A stretch of 47,557 bases of DNA from JADHLJ01 sp038116915 (GCA_038116915.1 JAYOEU010000009.1:1-47557), one strand, 5' to 3'. Numbered from the stretch's first letter, positions 17,028 to 26,648 are shown. Numbers and translations: made by a program. The notes: generated by a model not told the origin, from the sequence alone.

Positions 17028-18002
17028 TTACCGGTTCCTCGGCATCGCCCGTTTGGCGACAACCGGTCGGCCCCGGGCGTTTTCCCGGTAAAGGATGTAA
17101 AGCCCGGAGCCGAGGATCAGCGTCATGCCGGCAACAGCGGTCCCGTCGGGCACATCGCCCCAGAGCATGTAGCCCCAGGCCACGGCCAGCGGCAGCGCGA
17201 CATATTCGAAGGGAGCGACGATTGCCGCCTCGCCGAGCCGATAGGCCTGGCTCAGCAGATACCCGCCGAAGCCGCTGGACACGCCACACAAAATGAACAG
17301 GGGGAGGTCGCTGGCGGCAGGCATGCGCCATTCCCGGAACAGAAAATCAAGGCTCGTATTGCCGGTCCCGGCGAAGCGGCCGTCGCCGATTCCGAGACCG
17401 ACGGCCAGGCTGAAGCCGATGAAGGTCATCTGGATATAGAAGGCCATTGTCGAGGCCTTGTCGGTGACCCCGAGCTTGCGGGTCAGCATCTGCATCGAGG
17501 CATAGGTGAAGGCGGAGACCACCGGCAGCAGCACCACCCAGTCGAACAGACCGGCGCCGGGCCGCATGACGATGATGACCCCGGCTAGCCCGACGATGAC
17601 CGCCGCCCAGCGGCGCGGGCCGACTTTCTCCCCGAGAAACGGCACCGACATCGCGGTGATGAACAGCGGTGCCACGAAGAAGATCGCCACCGCCTCGCCG
17701 ATCGGCATCGCCGCCACCGCGAGGAAGAAGGTCATGTTGGCGATGACGATCAGCCCGCCCCGGGCGAGATGCCATTTCAGGTGCCGGGTGCGCAGCAGAT
17801 GAAACCCGCCTTCGTACTTCAGGATCCCGAAGGTGATCACCAGCGCAAGTGACGCACGCACCAGCATGATCTGATGCAGCGCATAATCGGGGCTCAGCAG
17901 CTTCACCGCGCTGTCCTGCAGGGTGATGATCAGCATCCCCACCAGAATGGTGTAGATGCCTCGGATATTGTCGCTGGTTCCGGTGGGCGTGGTATCGATC
18001 AT
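17028..18002 (-). CDS. EamA/DMT-superfamily transporter
   Basis: Inner-membrane protein of 324 aa with ten predicted membrane helices in two EamA domains. Repeat one includes RGGLIVIANMTFFLAVAAMP and FFVAPLFITAMSVPFLGEKVG. Repeat two includes EAAIVAPFEYVALPLAVAWGYMLWGD. The layout is that of RhaT/YdcZ-like drug and metabolite exporters. The frame extends upstream to about 18422, but hydrophobic sequence only begins after ATG 18002 (MIDTTPTGTSDNIRG), which gives a normal short cytosolic start. It is divergent from the CoA-transferase operon across 298 bp that holds no other gene I can see. The transported compound is unknown. Confidence 0.88.
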   Translation of the reverse strand: MIDTTPTGTSDNIRGIYTILVGMLIITLQDSAVKLLSPDYALHQIMLVRASLALVITFGILKYEGGFHLLRTRHLKWHLARGGLIVIANMTFFLAVAAMPIGEAVAIFFVAPLFITAMSVPFLGEKVGPRRWAAVIVGLAGVIIVMRPGAGLFDWVVLLPVVSAFTYASMQMLTRKLGVTDKASTMAFYIQMTFIGFSLAVGLGIGDGRFAGTGNTSLDFLFREWRMPAASDLPLFILCGVSSGFGGYLLSQAYRLGEAAIVAPFEYVALPLAVAWGYMLWGDVPDGTAVAGMTLILGSGLYILYRENARGRPVVAKRAMPRNR

Positions 18003-18300
18003 CGTGTCTTCTACCTTGGTTCCGCGCCGCTGTCTGGTCCGCCGGCGACACGCGGTGGTTCGGGCGGAGCGGTATTGGCGCGGGGCGATGAAAATTCGGG
18101 ACGCCCGCGGCCGCCGCGACCGAAAATCACCGATGTGCTGGCGATTGGTTTCGGACGCGGAACCAAGGCGATCTGAGGAGCGATACAACGGTTCGCGCGG
18201 GAGCCGGCATTTGCAAGAGTGCGGCACTCGGACCATGATTGAGAGAGATGACCGCGCCGCCGGATCCGGCGGGAGAAAATCGTACCGGAGGAAATGAGTC

Positions 18301-19530
18301 ATGGATGGACTGAATGTGCCGAGCGCCGCGCTCGATGGAATCAAGGTACTCGATTTCACCCAGTTCGAGGCGGGGCCGTCCTGCACCCAGGCTCTGGCCT
18401 GGATGGGCGCCGAGGTCGTCAAGGTAGAGGAGCCGAAACGGGGCGAGCCGGCACGCTGGAGCTTCAGCGACCGTGCCGACGCCGATGCCCACTATTTCGT
18501 TTTCTACAATACCAACAAGAAAAGCATCACCTGCAACCTGAAGACCCCTGAAGGCAAGGCGCTGATCGAAAAGATGATCGCCAAGGTCGACGTCGTCGTC
18601 GAGAACATGGCGCCCGGTACCTTCGCCCGCCTCGGCTTTGACTACGCGCGGCTGAGCGAATTGAACCCCCGGGTGATCTTTGCGCAGGTGAAGGGATTCG
18701 CGCCTGACGGGCCGCACGGCAATTATCTTTCCTTCGACATGATCGCACAGGCCGCCGGCGGCACCTTCGCCATCAACGGCCTGCCGGATCAGCCGCCGGT
18801 CCGGCCCGGCGCCACGGTGGGCGACACCGGTACCGGCATGATGGCCGCGATGGGAATCCTCGCGGCCCTGTTCCAGCGGGTCACGACCGGCAAGGGCCAG
18901 CATATCCAGGTGGCGATGCGCGATGCGATGGTGAATTACAGCCGCACGCCGATGAGCCGCCAGGCGGCGGTCAAGGACGGCGGACTTCTGCCCCGCATCG
19001 GCAACGAGGTTTTCGGCACGGCGCCGGGCGGGCTTTATCCCTGCAAGCCCGGCGGGCTGGATGATTGGGCCTATATCTTCGCCTCGCGCGGCAACGAGCA
19101 GCACTGGCAGCGTCTGTGCAAGGCCATCGGCCGCGAGGATCTGGCGAGCGACCCGCGCATGCAGGACGGCAGCGCGCGGTACGAGCACAAGGATATCGTC
19201 AACAAGGCCATCTCGGACTGGACCAGCCGGCACACCAAGAAAGAGGTGATGGAGACCATTGCCGGCGCCGGGGTGCCCTGCGGCGCGGTCTTCAACATGA
19301 AGGAACAGCTCGAGGACGAGGATCTGCATGCCCGCGGCATCATGGCCAAGATCAATCATCCGGTCCGTGGCGAGATGACGGTGCCCGCCACGCCGATCCA
19401 GATGTCGGCGTCCAAGGTCGGGATCAAGCCGTCTCCGGTCCTCGGCGCCGACAACGAGGGCATCTATGGAGATTGGCTCGGCTTCTCGGCCGACGAGGTC
19501 AAGAAAATGCGTGCCGACAACGTGATCTGA
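18301..19530 (+). CDS. CaiB/BaiF family (class III) CoA-transferase
   Basis: A 409-aa class III CoA-transferase, normal family length. Near the N terminus is VLDFTQFEAGPSCTQALAWMGAEVVKVEEPKRGEPAR, the CoA-binding start (DLT/DFTQ..AGP..T..LADMGA). YNTNKKSITCNLKTPEGKAL and NMAPGTFARLGFDY follow, then the segment SFDMIAQAAGG with the catalytic Asp expected in this region. GDTGTGMMAAMGILAALFQR and GVPCGAVFNMKEQLED complete it. The enzyme moves CoA between carboxylic acids through an acyl-enzyme intermediate. It opens a five-gene + strand run (cupin, VOC, uncharacterised protein, CocE hydrolase), which suggests activation and breakdown of an organic acid. Confidence 0.93.
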   Translation: MDGLNVPSAALDGIKVLDFTQFEAGPSCTQALAWMGAEVVKVEEPKRGEPARWSFSDRADADAHYFVFYNTNKKSITCNLKTPEGKALIEKMIAKVDVVVENMAPGTFARLGFDYARLSELNPRVIFAQVKGFAPDGPHGNYLSFDMIAQAAGGTFAINGLPDQPPVRPGATVGDTGTGMMAAMGILAALFQRVTTGKGQHIQVAMRDAMVNYSRTPMSRQAAVKDGGLLPRIGNEVFGTAPGGLYPCKPGGLDDWAYIFASRGNEQHWQRLCKAIGREDLASDPRMQDGSARYEHKDIVNKAISDWTSRHTKKEVMETIAGAGVPCGAVFNMKEQLEDEDLHARGIMAKINHPVRGEMTVPATPIQMSASKVGIKPSPVLGADNEGIYGDWLGFSADEVKKMRADNVI

Positions 19531-19557
19531 CGGAAGGGCAATCCCGGGAGCTGAGCG

Positions 19558-19950
19558 GTGACAATAGCGATCGACCTTGAAAAGGCGCTGGCCGAGAAAA
19601 CCACATTTTTGGAAGGCCGGACCCGGCATTCCGATACCAAGGGCCATTTCGCGCGCTTGGCCGATTATCGCGACGGCGGCATCTTCGCCGCCGGGTTCTC
19701 CGGAACCTCGCAATGGGAGCGGCATCCGGTCGGCGACGAAATCGTGCAGATCCTGAAGGGGGCGGTGACATTGAAGCTCAGAACCGCGTCGGGCGAGGAA
19801 ACGCATGAGCTGAAAGCCGGCATGCTCGTGGTGATCCCGCAGAACACCTGGCATCAGTTCCATTCGGCGCAAGGCGTCACGCTGATGACCACGACCCCGC
19901 AGCCCACCGAACATATCAGCGACGAGACGCCGCCGCCGGACCCGCAATAG
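19558..19950 (+). CDS. Cupin domain-containing protein
   Basis: A 130-aa single cupin. The central barrel carries GTSQWERHPVGDEIVQILKG, the first cupin motif with His and Glu as likely metal ligands, and ELKAGMLVVIPQNTWHQFHS, the second motif with its His. The C-terminal tail is proline-rich. The start is GTG at 19558 after gggagctgag, 27 bp behind the CoA-transferase stop. Its place between a CoA-transferase and a VOC-family protein suggests it binds or converts a pathway intermediate, but small cupins may also simply sense ligands. No substrate can be assigned. Confidence 0.88.
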   Translation: MTIAIDLEKALAEKTTFLEGRTRHSDTKGHFARLADYRDGGIFAAGFSGTSQWERHPVGDEIVQILKGAVTLKLRTASGEETHELKAGMLVVIPQNTWHQFHSAQGVTLMTTTPQPTEHISDETPPPDPQ

Positions 19951-19964
19951 CTAAGGACGCCTCC

Positions 19965-20573
19965 ATGGCACGAGACAGCATCGACAGTGACGGCCTCAAC
20001 CGGGAAGACATCAGGGATTTCTACGCAACGAAACCGCCGCGCGACGTGCCTTTCGCGCTCGGCAAAATCAGTCATGTCGTCCTGAAGGTCGCGGACCTGG
20101 AGCGATCCGTCGCCTTCTATACCCAGGTGCTCGGTTTGCGGGTCTCGGACGCCTATCCCGAAACCATGATGCCGGGCCGGATGGTGTTCATGCGATGCAA
20201 CAACGATCACCACGGCATCGCGCTGGTCGGCGGCGCGTCGCAAGACGCACGGGCCGAGGAATTGCATCATTTCGCCTTCGAGGTGGACACGATCGACGAG
20301 GTATTCCGGGCCCGTGAGCATCTCGAACGGCACGGCGTGCCGATCAGCTTCGAGGGCCGCCGCCGGGCCGGTCAGCAGATCGCAGTCGAGTTCAAGGATC
20401 CCGACGGACACAACCTCGAAATCTGCTGGGGAATGGATCAGATCGGCCCGGAGGACGGCGCCAGACCGCCCGAGGAGTGGCGCGCGGTTCTGTCACTTGA
20501 AGAGGCCTTGAAGAGTGTTCCCCGCGGGCAGGCGCCGCAATTGGCCGATAAGGGACTGGTCCGCGAAAAGTAG
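19965..20573 (+). CDS. VOC family protein (glyoxalase/extradiol dioxygenase fold)
   Basis: A 202-aa vicinal-oxygen-chelate protein with one complete pair of beta-alpha-beta modules (~residues 35-160). Likely metal ligands are His in KISHVVLKVADLERS, His in ELHHFAFEVD, and Glu in DGHNLEICWG. That arrangement is typical of type I extradiol dioxygenases and related lyases. The N-terminal ~33 residues (NREDIRDFYATKPPRD) and the C-terminal tail lie outside the fold. It starts 14 bp after the cupin stop. It probably acts on an aromatic or small carbonyl intermediate with a divalent metal. The exact reaction cannot be called. Confidence 0.88.
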   Translation: MARDSIDSDGLNREDIRDFYATKPPRDVPFALGKISHVVLKVADLERSVAFYTQVLGLRVSDAYPETMMPGRMVFMRCNNDHHGIALVGGASQDARAEELHHFAFEVDTIDEVFRAREHLERHGVPISFEGRRRAGQQIAVEFKDPDGHNLEICWGMDQIGPEDGARPPEEWRAVLSLEEALKSVPRGQAPQLADKGLVREK

Positions 20574-20691
20574 AAACGCGGGACCCGGTTCCGGCCGGCG
20601 CGGAAAACGGCTTGAATTGCCGCTGGCCATCGCCGGAGGGCGACGGCATCCTGTCCGGAAATCCAAGACAGCGGCCTGATTGGGAATTGCC

Positions 20692-21657
20692 ATGCCGATC
20701 CGTGAAACCGACCCCTGGCGCCTGCAATATTTCGAGGGCGTGCCGTGCCCCGAAGACGTGCTCGTGCCGACCGAGGACGGAGATGCCTGGCTCTGGTTTC
20801 CAAAACACAAATAGGTCTATGACAAGCTGCGCGTCGCGGAAAGCCAGGGCTTCGAATGCGGTCCTCACGGGCTTGAGCCGCCGTCCTTTCCGGTCTTCTC
20901 CAAGCCGGTCTTCAACATGCGCGGCATGGGCATCGGCAGCCGGGTGATCCGCACTCTGCGCGAGTACAAGGCGAACCAGCGGCCCGGCCATATCTGGATG
21001 CCGATGCTTGAGGGTGAGCATGTTTCGACCGACGTCGCCGTCGTCGGGGGCTCACCGGTCTGGCAGCGCCATGTCATCGGCAAGCCGCTTGAGGGCGGAA
21101 TGTTCGATTTCTGGACCGTTCTCGCCGAACATCGGCCGGCTCTCGAGGACTATCTCGCCGGTTGGATCGGGGAAAACCTGTCCGACTATACGGGCATGAT
21201 GAATTTCGAGACCATCGGCGGGAAGATCATCGAGGTTCATCTGCGTTTCGCCGACCAGTGGCCCGATCTCTACGGTGGCGAGGACTGGGTGCGTTCCGTC
21301 GTGTCGCTTTATGAAAAGGGCGAGTGGACCTATGACGATGTCGGCAGGCGTGACGGCTTCAGTGTCGTGCTTTTCGGTGGCCACGGGCTGCAATATGCGC
21401 ATCCGCCCGCCGATCTGCTGGCGGAGATCCGCGCCACGCCGGGCATCGAAAGCGTCCAGGTGACTTTCCACGAGGACCGTCCGCCGTCCTGGCACGCCAT
21501 GCCCCCCGGCGGTTTCCGGCTCGCGATCGTGAACACCTTTGACTTCGATCTCGGCGTCCGCATGCGGGAAAAGCTGGCGCTCAGCTTCTGGTCGACCCAA
21601 AGGTTGACGCCGTCCCGCACGCGTCGGACCGGGGCGGGCAATACCGCCCATGGGTGA
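20692..21657 (+). pseudogene. Uncharacterised protein with one in-frame TAG
   Basis: The ATG at 20692 opens a frame (MPIRETDPWRLQYFEG) that meets TAG at 20812-20814 (codon 41), then continues as VYDKLRVAESQGFECGPHG to 21657 with no other lesion, 321 codons in all. I do not recognise the family. Conserved-looking stretches are MRGMGIGSRVIRTLREY, LEGEHVSTDVAVVGG, GYTGMMNFETIGGKIIEVHLRF and DQWPDLYG. The ending ETIGGKIIEVHLRF resembles the metal-binding end of ATP-grasp ligases (E..x.N-type), but this is a weak analogy. Trp is the residue I would expect at the stop (TGG to TAG), unproven. Its end overlaps the next gene by 8 bp. If the TAG is not read, a shorter protein from 20917 is possible. 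Confidence 0.7.
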
Positions 21658-23698
21658 GCCGTCGGAGGGGTTCGGCGACGAGGATCTCGTTCGCATCACC
21701 GAAATCGAGAATGTTTGGATTCCGCTGCCCGACGGCACGCGTCTCGCCGCGCGGCTGTGGCTACCCCGGGATGCCGAAGCCGTGCCGGTCCCGGCGATTC
21801 TCGAGTATCTCCCGTACCGCAAGCGCGATTTCATGCGGGCCCGCGACGAGCCGATGCACCGCTTCTATGCCTTGTCCGGCTATGCGAGCATCCGCGTCGA
21901 TCTGCGCGGGACGGGCGATTCCGAGGGGCTGATCGCGGACGAATACTCGCAAACCGAGCTGGAGGACGGACTGTCCGTCATCGCTTGGCTCGCGGAGCAG
22001 CCCTGGTGCGACGGTTCGGTCGGCATGACCGGGATTTCGTGGGGCGGGTTCAACAGTCTTCAGATCGCGGCGCTGCAGCCGCCGGCGCTGAAGGCGATCA
22101 TCACGCTCTGCGCGGCCGATGACCGCTACGCGGACGATGCGCACTACAAGGGCGGTTGCCTGCTGAACGAGAACATGCAGTGGGGCTCGATCCTGATGAT
22201 GAATAACGCCCTGCCTCCGGATCCGGAGATCGTCGGCGATGTTTGGCGGGACATCTGACGCCGGCGGATCGAGGCGCTGGAGCCGTTTCCCGCGGTCTGG
22301 ATGCGTCATCCCGCGCGCGACGAATACTGGCGGCACGGTTCGGTCTGCGAGGATTTCGGGGCGGTCCGCTGCCCGGTCTATGCGATCGGCGGCTGGGCGG
22401 ACGGGTACACCAATGCGGTTTCCCGGTTGGTCGAGAATCTCGAATGCCCGGTGAAAGGGCTTGTCGGACCATGGGCGCACACCGTTCCGCACGACGGTGT
22501 TCCGGGGCCCGCCATCGGCTATCTGCAGGAGGCGGTCCGTTGGTGGGACCATTGGTTGAAGGGGAAGGATACCGGGATCATGGAGGAGCCCGTCTACCGT
22601 GTGTGGATGCAGGATTCGGTGCCTCCGATGCCGCAATACGAGTCCCGTCCGGGTCGTTGGGTGGCGGAAACCAGCTGGCCCAGCCCGCGCATCGAGGCCC
22701 GAGTCCTGCATCTGGATTGGGGGCATCTGGCCGATACGCCGGGCGAGCCGGACGAGGAGTGGTTCAGTTCGCCCCAGACCTTGGGTGTCCGGGCTGGTGA
22801 ATGGTGCGGTTTCGGATCGGACGGCGAAGCGCCGCGCGATCAGCGGTCCGATGACGGCGGCTCCCTGGTTTTCACCAGTGACGGGCTGGACGAGCCGATC
22901 GAGCTTATGGGCGCTCCACGGCTCAGTATCGAGATCAAGTCGGATCAGCCGGTGGCCTTTCTGGTCGCCCGGCTTTGCGACGTTCATCCCGACGGTACCT
23001 CGGCGCGGATCTCCTATGGGATGCTCAATCTCTGTCATCGCGAGGGACACGACCGCCCGCAACCGCTGGAGCCCGGCCGATGGTACCGGATCGAACTGAC
23101 CCTTGACGACCTTGCCCAGCGGGTGCCGGCGGGCCATTCCCTGCGGCTGGCACTCTCGACCGGCTATTGGCCGATGATCTGGCCGACCCCGGCTCCGGTG
23201 ACCCTGACGACGCGGATCGGAACCGGAACACTGACGCTTCCGATCCGGGCTCCATCACCGGATGACGAGGCTTTGCGGGCGTTTCCTCCTCCGGCCAGCG
23301 CGCCGGGCAAGCGGCACAAGAAGCTGCACCATTTGGATCTTTCGCGGCGGATCGAGATCGATCTTACGACCAACGAAATGACCCACACCTTAAAGAGCGA
23401 CGGCGGCGAGTTGGGCGGGGCGTCGCTGGCCCGGCTTGAGGATATCGGTCTCGACCTCGGCAACATGCTGATGAAGCGGTACAGGATATTGGAGGATGAT
23501 CCCCTGTCGGCCCAAGCCGAGCTTGCCCTGTCCACCATGCTGCGCCGCGACGGCTGGGTGATCCGCATCGATTGCCGCACGCGTCTGTCCTGCACGGCGG
23601 GCGCGTTTCAATTCAGCGCCGATCTTGACGCCTTCGAAAACGATGTCCCTTTCGCCTCGCGTAATTGGGTGATCGCAATTCCGAGGGATTGTCTATGA
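21650..23698 (+). pseudogene. CocE/NonD-type alpha/beta hydrolase with one in-frame TGA
   Basis: About 682 codons for an X-Pro dipeptidyl-peptidase/CocE-type esterase, a normal length. The N-terminal catalytic domain has YLPYRKRDFM, RVDLRGTGDSEG and the nucleophile elbow GMTGISWGGFNS (Ser of GxSxG). The frame then meets TGA at 22256-22258 (codon 203) just after DPEIVGDVWRDI and continues RRRIEALEPFPAVWMRHP. The rest includes the likely catalytic Asp in IGGWADGYTN and His in GPWAHTVPH, then the jelly-roll C-terminal domain. Related proteins usually have an aromatic or Trp at the stop position, so TGG to TGA is likely. The separated halves each lack part of the catalytic triad. It overlaps its upstream neighbour by 8 bp and its convergent neighbour by 6 bp. 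Confidence 0.85.
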
Positions 23699-24703
23699 TC
23701 GCCGGACTCTCGTGAGCGCGGCGTCGATGATCATCTCCAGCATTCTCGGATAGGCGATGCCGTCAAACCTGGCCATGAAGGCGAGCTTGCCGTCATTGGC
23801 CCAGGCGGGGTTCGGATTGGTCTCCAGCAGTTTCGGGCGCCCGTCGGCGGCACAACGGAAGTCGAAACGCCCTTAGTCTCTCAGGCCGAACCGCCGGAAC
23901 AATCGCTTCGCCCAATTCTCCAGGCGCGAGCGGACATCACCCGCGATATCGGTGCGCTTGAAGCGAATATCCGTCCAATAGGGGGAGTCCGGGTCGGTCT
24001 TGGACTCGAAGGAGAGGATTGGCGCCAGACCGGCGGGGAGCGCCGAAAAGTCGACCTGGAGCGGCGGCAGGGCGCGCAGCTCGATTTCCGGGTTGCCGAT
24101 CAGTCCCATGCCGAATTCCGGCCCCGGCAGATATTCCTGCCAGAGCACATCGCGGCCGGGGAGTTCCTTGGCCAGAAAGTCAAGATAGGCGCGGGCTTCG
24201 GTTTCATCGGCGACGACCGCGTCCTTGGTGATGCCGACGCTGCCGTCTGCGGTGTTCGGTTTCAGTAAGGCCGGATAGATGTCGGGAAGCGCGCCGCGCC
24301 GCTGTGTCCAGGGCAGATAGTGTTCCCGCGGCACTTCGACGCCGAGTTCGCCGGCCACCAGGCGGACGATCTGCTTGTCATAGCAGATCGCCATCGCCTG
24401 GGGCGTGGCGCCGGTATAGGGGATATCCTGAAGTTCCAGCCAGGCCGGCAGGTGCAGCTCATGGCTGGGCACGTTCCGGATACCGGTGTCGCAGAAATTC
24501 ACCACCAGGTCCGGACGGGCGGTGCTCAGTTTTTCGAACAGATCCGTATGGTCGTTGCAGATGGTCAACTGAAACCGGCCAAGACCTTGCAGGGCCTGGA
24601 TCATCGCGGCGTGGGTTTTGAGATCCTCCGGACCGTATGCGGCGCCGTGTTTGGTCGGATCGAGGCGATGGTGGTCTCCGGTAACGACGAAAAGGCGCGT
24701 CAT
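23693..24703 (-). pseudogene. ATP-grasp ligase (D-Ala-D-Ala ligase-like) with one in-frame TAA
   Basis: A 336-codon ATP-grasp protein. From ATG 24703 (MTRLFVVTGDHHRLD) it reads through PDLVVNFCDTG, IPYTGATPQAMAICYDKQIVR, PALLKPNTADGSVGITKDA and QEYLPGPEFGMGLIG, all typical of D-alanine-D-alanine ligase-like enzymes, to FRRFGLRD. TAA follows at 23873-23875. Beyond it the same frame continues GRFDFRCAADGRPKLLETNPNPAWANDG to TAG at 23693-23695. The part after the stop holds the metal-binding Glu-x-Asn (ETNPNP), so a truncated product would be inactive. Family members have RDYxRxDFR here, so a Tyr codon probably became TAA. It would form amide bonds between amino-acid-like substrates. Confidence 0.85.
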
Positions 24704-24713
24704 GGCAATTCCA

Positions 24714-25658
24714 CTAACCGATTTCCACGTTTCCGAGGAATAGGAGATAGCCGACATATCCCAGGAGGAAAACCAATCCCGTGACGCGGCTGTAGCGGCG
24801 CAGCAGCAAGGCAACGCCGATCAACAGGGCAGTGGCGCCGGCGCAGATCAGGATATCCATCGACGCAATGCTGCTCGGCACCGTGAGTGGCCGCGCCATG
24901 GCCGTGGCACCCAGGATTCCGAGGATATTGAATATGTTGCTGCCGACGATGTTGCCGAACGCGATGTCGGATTGACGCCGGATGGCGGCCACGGTGGATG
25001 CGGCAAGCTCCGGCAGGGAGGTGCCGACCGCTACGATGGTCAGTCCGAGAAAGGTTTCGGAAATGCCCATGCCACGCGCGGTGGCGATGGCGCCATCAAC
25101 GAGCCATTGAGCGCCGAAAATCGTGGCGCATAGTCCCGCGGCAACGAAGGCGATGGAGAGAGTTGGGTTCGAGGGAGTGTGTATTGCCGCCATATCGTCC
25201 GATGGTGCGTCCGGGCTATCCCTTGCTGTCCGGTAACTTGTGTAGACGTATATCGCGAGCCCGGCGATCAGGAAGCCACCCGTCAGGCGATCGAGTGATC
25301 CGAACATGATCACCGCGACGCAGATCGCGGTTGTCCCGGCCAGCATCACGCAATCCCGACGCAAGGTATCGCGCGACGGCTCCAGCGGCCGCAGGACGGC
25401 CACGATCCCGACGATAAGAAGAATATTCGCGATGTTGCTGCCGATCACGTTGCCTATGGCGATTCCCGGCGATCCGGCGAGAGCCGCGTCGATACTGGTC
25501 ACCAATTCCGGAACCGACGTTCCAAACCCGACGACGGTCAACCCGATGATCATCGGAGAAATCTTGAGACGGGCCGCCAGCGAGACGGATCCTCGGACCA
25601 AAAGCTCACCGCCGCCGATCAGCAGGGCCAGACCGGCGGTCATCAGCTGAAATTCCAT
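24714..25658 (-). CDS. Calcium/sodium antiporter (CaCA family, YrbG-like)
   Basis: Inner-membrane cation/cation exchanger of 314 aa with about ten helices. Both alpha repeats are intact: GFGTSVPELVTSIDAAL with GNVIGSNIANILLI in the first half, and AVGTSLPELAASTVAAI with GNIVGSNIFNILGI in the second. The Glu in each PEL and the Asn/Ser in GSN are the ion-binding residues of the family. It uses the Na+ or H+ gradient to move Ca2+. It starts 1 nt after the stop of the small membrane protein upstream, so the two are translationally coupled. The broken ATP-grasp gene follows 10 bp downstream and may share the transcript. Confidence 0.93.
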   Translation of the reverse strand: MEFQLMTAGLALLIGGGELLVRGSVSLAARLKISPMIIGLTVVGFGTSVPELVTSIDAALAGSPGIAIGNVIGSNIANILLIVGIVAVLRPLEPSRDTLRRDCVMLAGTTAICVAVIMFGSLDRLTGGFLIAGLAIYVYTSYRTARDSPDAPSDDMAAIHTPSNPTLSIAFVAAGLCATIFGAQWLVDGAIATARGMGISETFLGLTIVAVGTSLPELAASTVAAIRRQSDIAFGNIVGSNIFNILGILGATAMARPLTVPSSIASMDILICAGATALLIGVALLLRRYSRVTGLVFLLGYVGYLLFLGNVEIG

Positions 25659-25659
25659 T

Positions 25660-25932
25660 TCAGAGCCCGACGGTCGTGCTGTCGCGGGTTGTAAACAACG
25701 CCTGCTCGGCTTTCATTGTATCTCTGAAGAGTACGAATGAGGGCCAGATACCAACGACAAGAATCAGCCCCAGGATTGTAAAGAGGACGGCGTCAGATAC
25801 ATGAAGCACGCCTAGCGCTCCCCAAACGATCGCCTCGGCAATGCCTTCCAACGTGATATAGGCGAGAAGCGTCACGACGGACGCCGTGAAGATTGGGCCG
25901 ATTTTCCGGCCGACTTGAGATGTGCGGTGCAT
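25660..25932 (-). CDS. Small two-helix membrane protein
   Basis: A 90-aa protein with two membrane segments, at about residues 14-35 (FTASVVTLLAYITLEGIAEAI) and 44-65 (VLFTILGLILVVGIWPSF). A short polar C-terminal tail follows. I do not recognise a named family. It is directly coupled to the Ca/Na antiporter (1 nt between stop and start) and may be an accessory to it. The ATG at 25932 is used here, and an in-frame GTG three codons upstream is equally possible. Confidence 0.75.
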   Translation of the reverse strand: MHRTSQVGRKIGPIFTASVVTLLAYITLEGIAEAIVWGALGVLHVSDAVLFTILGLILVVGIWPSFVLFRDTMKAEQALFTTRDSTTVGL

Positions 25933-26086
25933 TTCAGACACTCATAGCGCGAAAGCCGGCGCTACGGAGGTCGGCGGGTTGCCGAACCAGAGTGGATATG
26001 GGACGCCAAATAATGCCGCGCAAGGAGGTGAAAACGAAGTGAACAGCCCGCTGGAAAATATTCCAGGCTGCGTCGATCGCGGAGAG

Positions 26087-26485
26087 TTAGTCGGTTTGGG
26101 TAAAGGCGAAATAGGCGCCGCCATCGCCGACATCGGTGAAGAAAACCCGATATCCGACTTCCGTGCCGCAACGGTCGAGAACCCATTGCTCCTGCCACTT
26201 GCATTCCTCGTAAGCCTTGCCGTTGGAACGCGCGGCGGTTCGGGAAGACGGCTTTGTGACGACCGATATGACGGTAAAGGTTTTCTTCAGGCAGGCCCGG
26301 GATGCAACGCCGTCGTCATGACGCAGGATGCCGATCTGCGCTTTCGCGGCGAGCAGGCGCGGGGCTAGCGAATGCGTGGCGACTTGATCGTTTGCCGAGC
26401 CTTGCGAGGGAAATGCCAGCGTCGCGAGGGTGAACCCTGCGACGGCCATCCACATGGCAAAAGCGCGAAACCCGATGAGCCGCAT
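26087..26485 (-). CDS. Hypothetical exported protein
   Basis: A 132-aa protein with an N-terminal signal peptide (MRLIGFRAFAMWMAVAGFT, likely cut near SQGSA-ND). The mature part has four cysteines, in RACLKK, EECKW and DRCGTE plus surrounding sequence, and ends VGYRVFFTDVGDGGAYFAFTQTD. The paired cysteines and the WVLDRCGTEVGY segment suggest a small disulfide-bonded periplasmic domain. I do not recognise the family and assign no function. It stands alone between the small membrane protein and the OmpA-type lipoprotein, on the same strand. The longer frame to 26521 would put 12 residues before the signal peptide, so ATG 26485 is preferred. Confidence 0.75.
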   Translation of the reverse strand: MRLIGFRAFAMWMAVAGFTLATLAFPSQGSANDQVATHSLAPRLLAAKAQIGILRHDDGVASRACLKKTFTVISVVTKPSSRTAARSNGKAYEECKWQEQWVLDRCGTEVGYRVFFTDVGDGGAYFAFTQTD

Positions 26486-26567
26486 CGCTGAACGTTCCCC
26501 CTCCAGGGATCTGGGCAGCATACACTAGCGGCAAGGCGGCAATTCGGCAATCCATGTCAAAATGCAA

Positions 26568-26597
26568 GGGCGCCGCCCTTGGAGGAAGGCGGCGCCC
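26568..26597 (-). terminator. Likely rho-independent terminator of the OmpA-type lipoprotein gene
   Basis: Perfect 10-bp stem (GGGCGCCGCC / GGCGGCGCCC) with a 10-nt loop, 51 bp beyond the stop of the gene ending at 26649. On the minus strand it is followed by TTGCATTTTG, a weak T-rich tail. Confidence 0.6.
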
Positions 26598-26648
26598 GGC
26601 ATCTGGCAATACAACGGTCCGTCTTTAGCGGGGACCGCTCCGTCAGCT

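Noticed and set aside
12510..22258. Cytosine deamination at methylated CCWGG sites as the common cause of the Trp-to-stop changes
   Set aside because: Only the codon at 12510-12512 would have been in a CCTGG context. The other two positions would not, and the TAA case needs a different change.
12510..23875. Stop-codon recoding (pyrrolysine, or Trp/Tyr at stops) as the cause of the interrupted genes
   Set aside because: All three stop codons interrupt genes here and all three also end intact genes in the window. No suppressor tRNA or pylS-type gene is visible.
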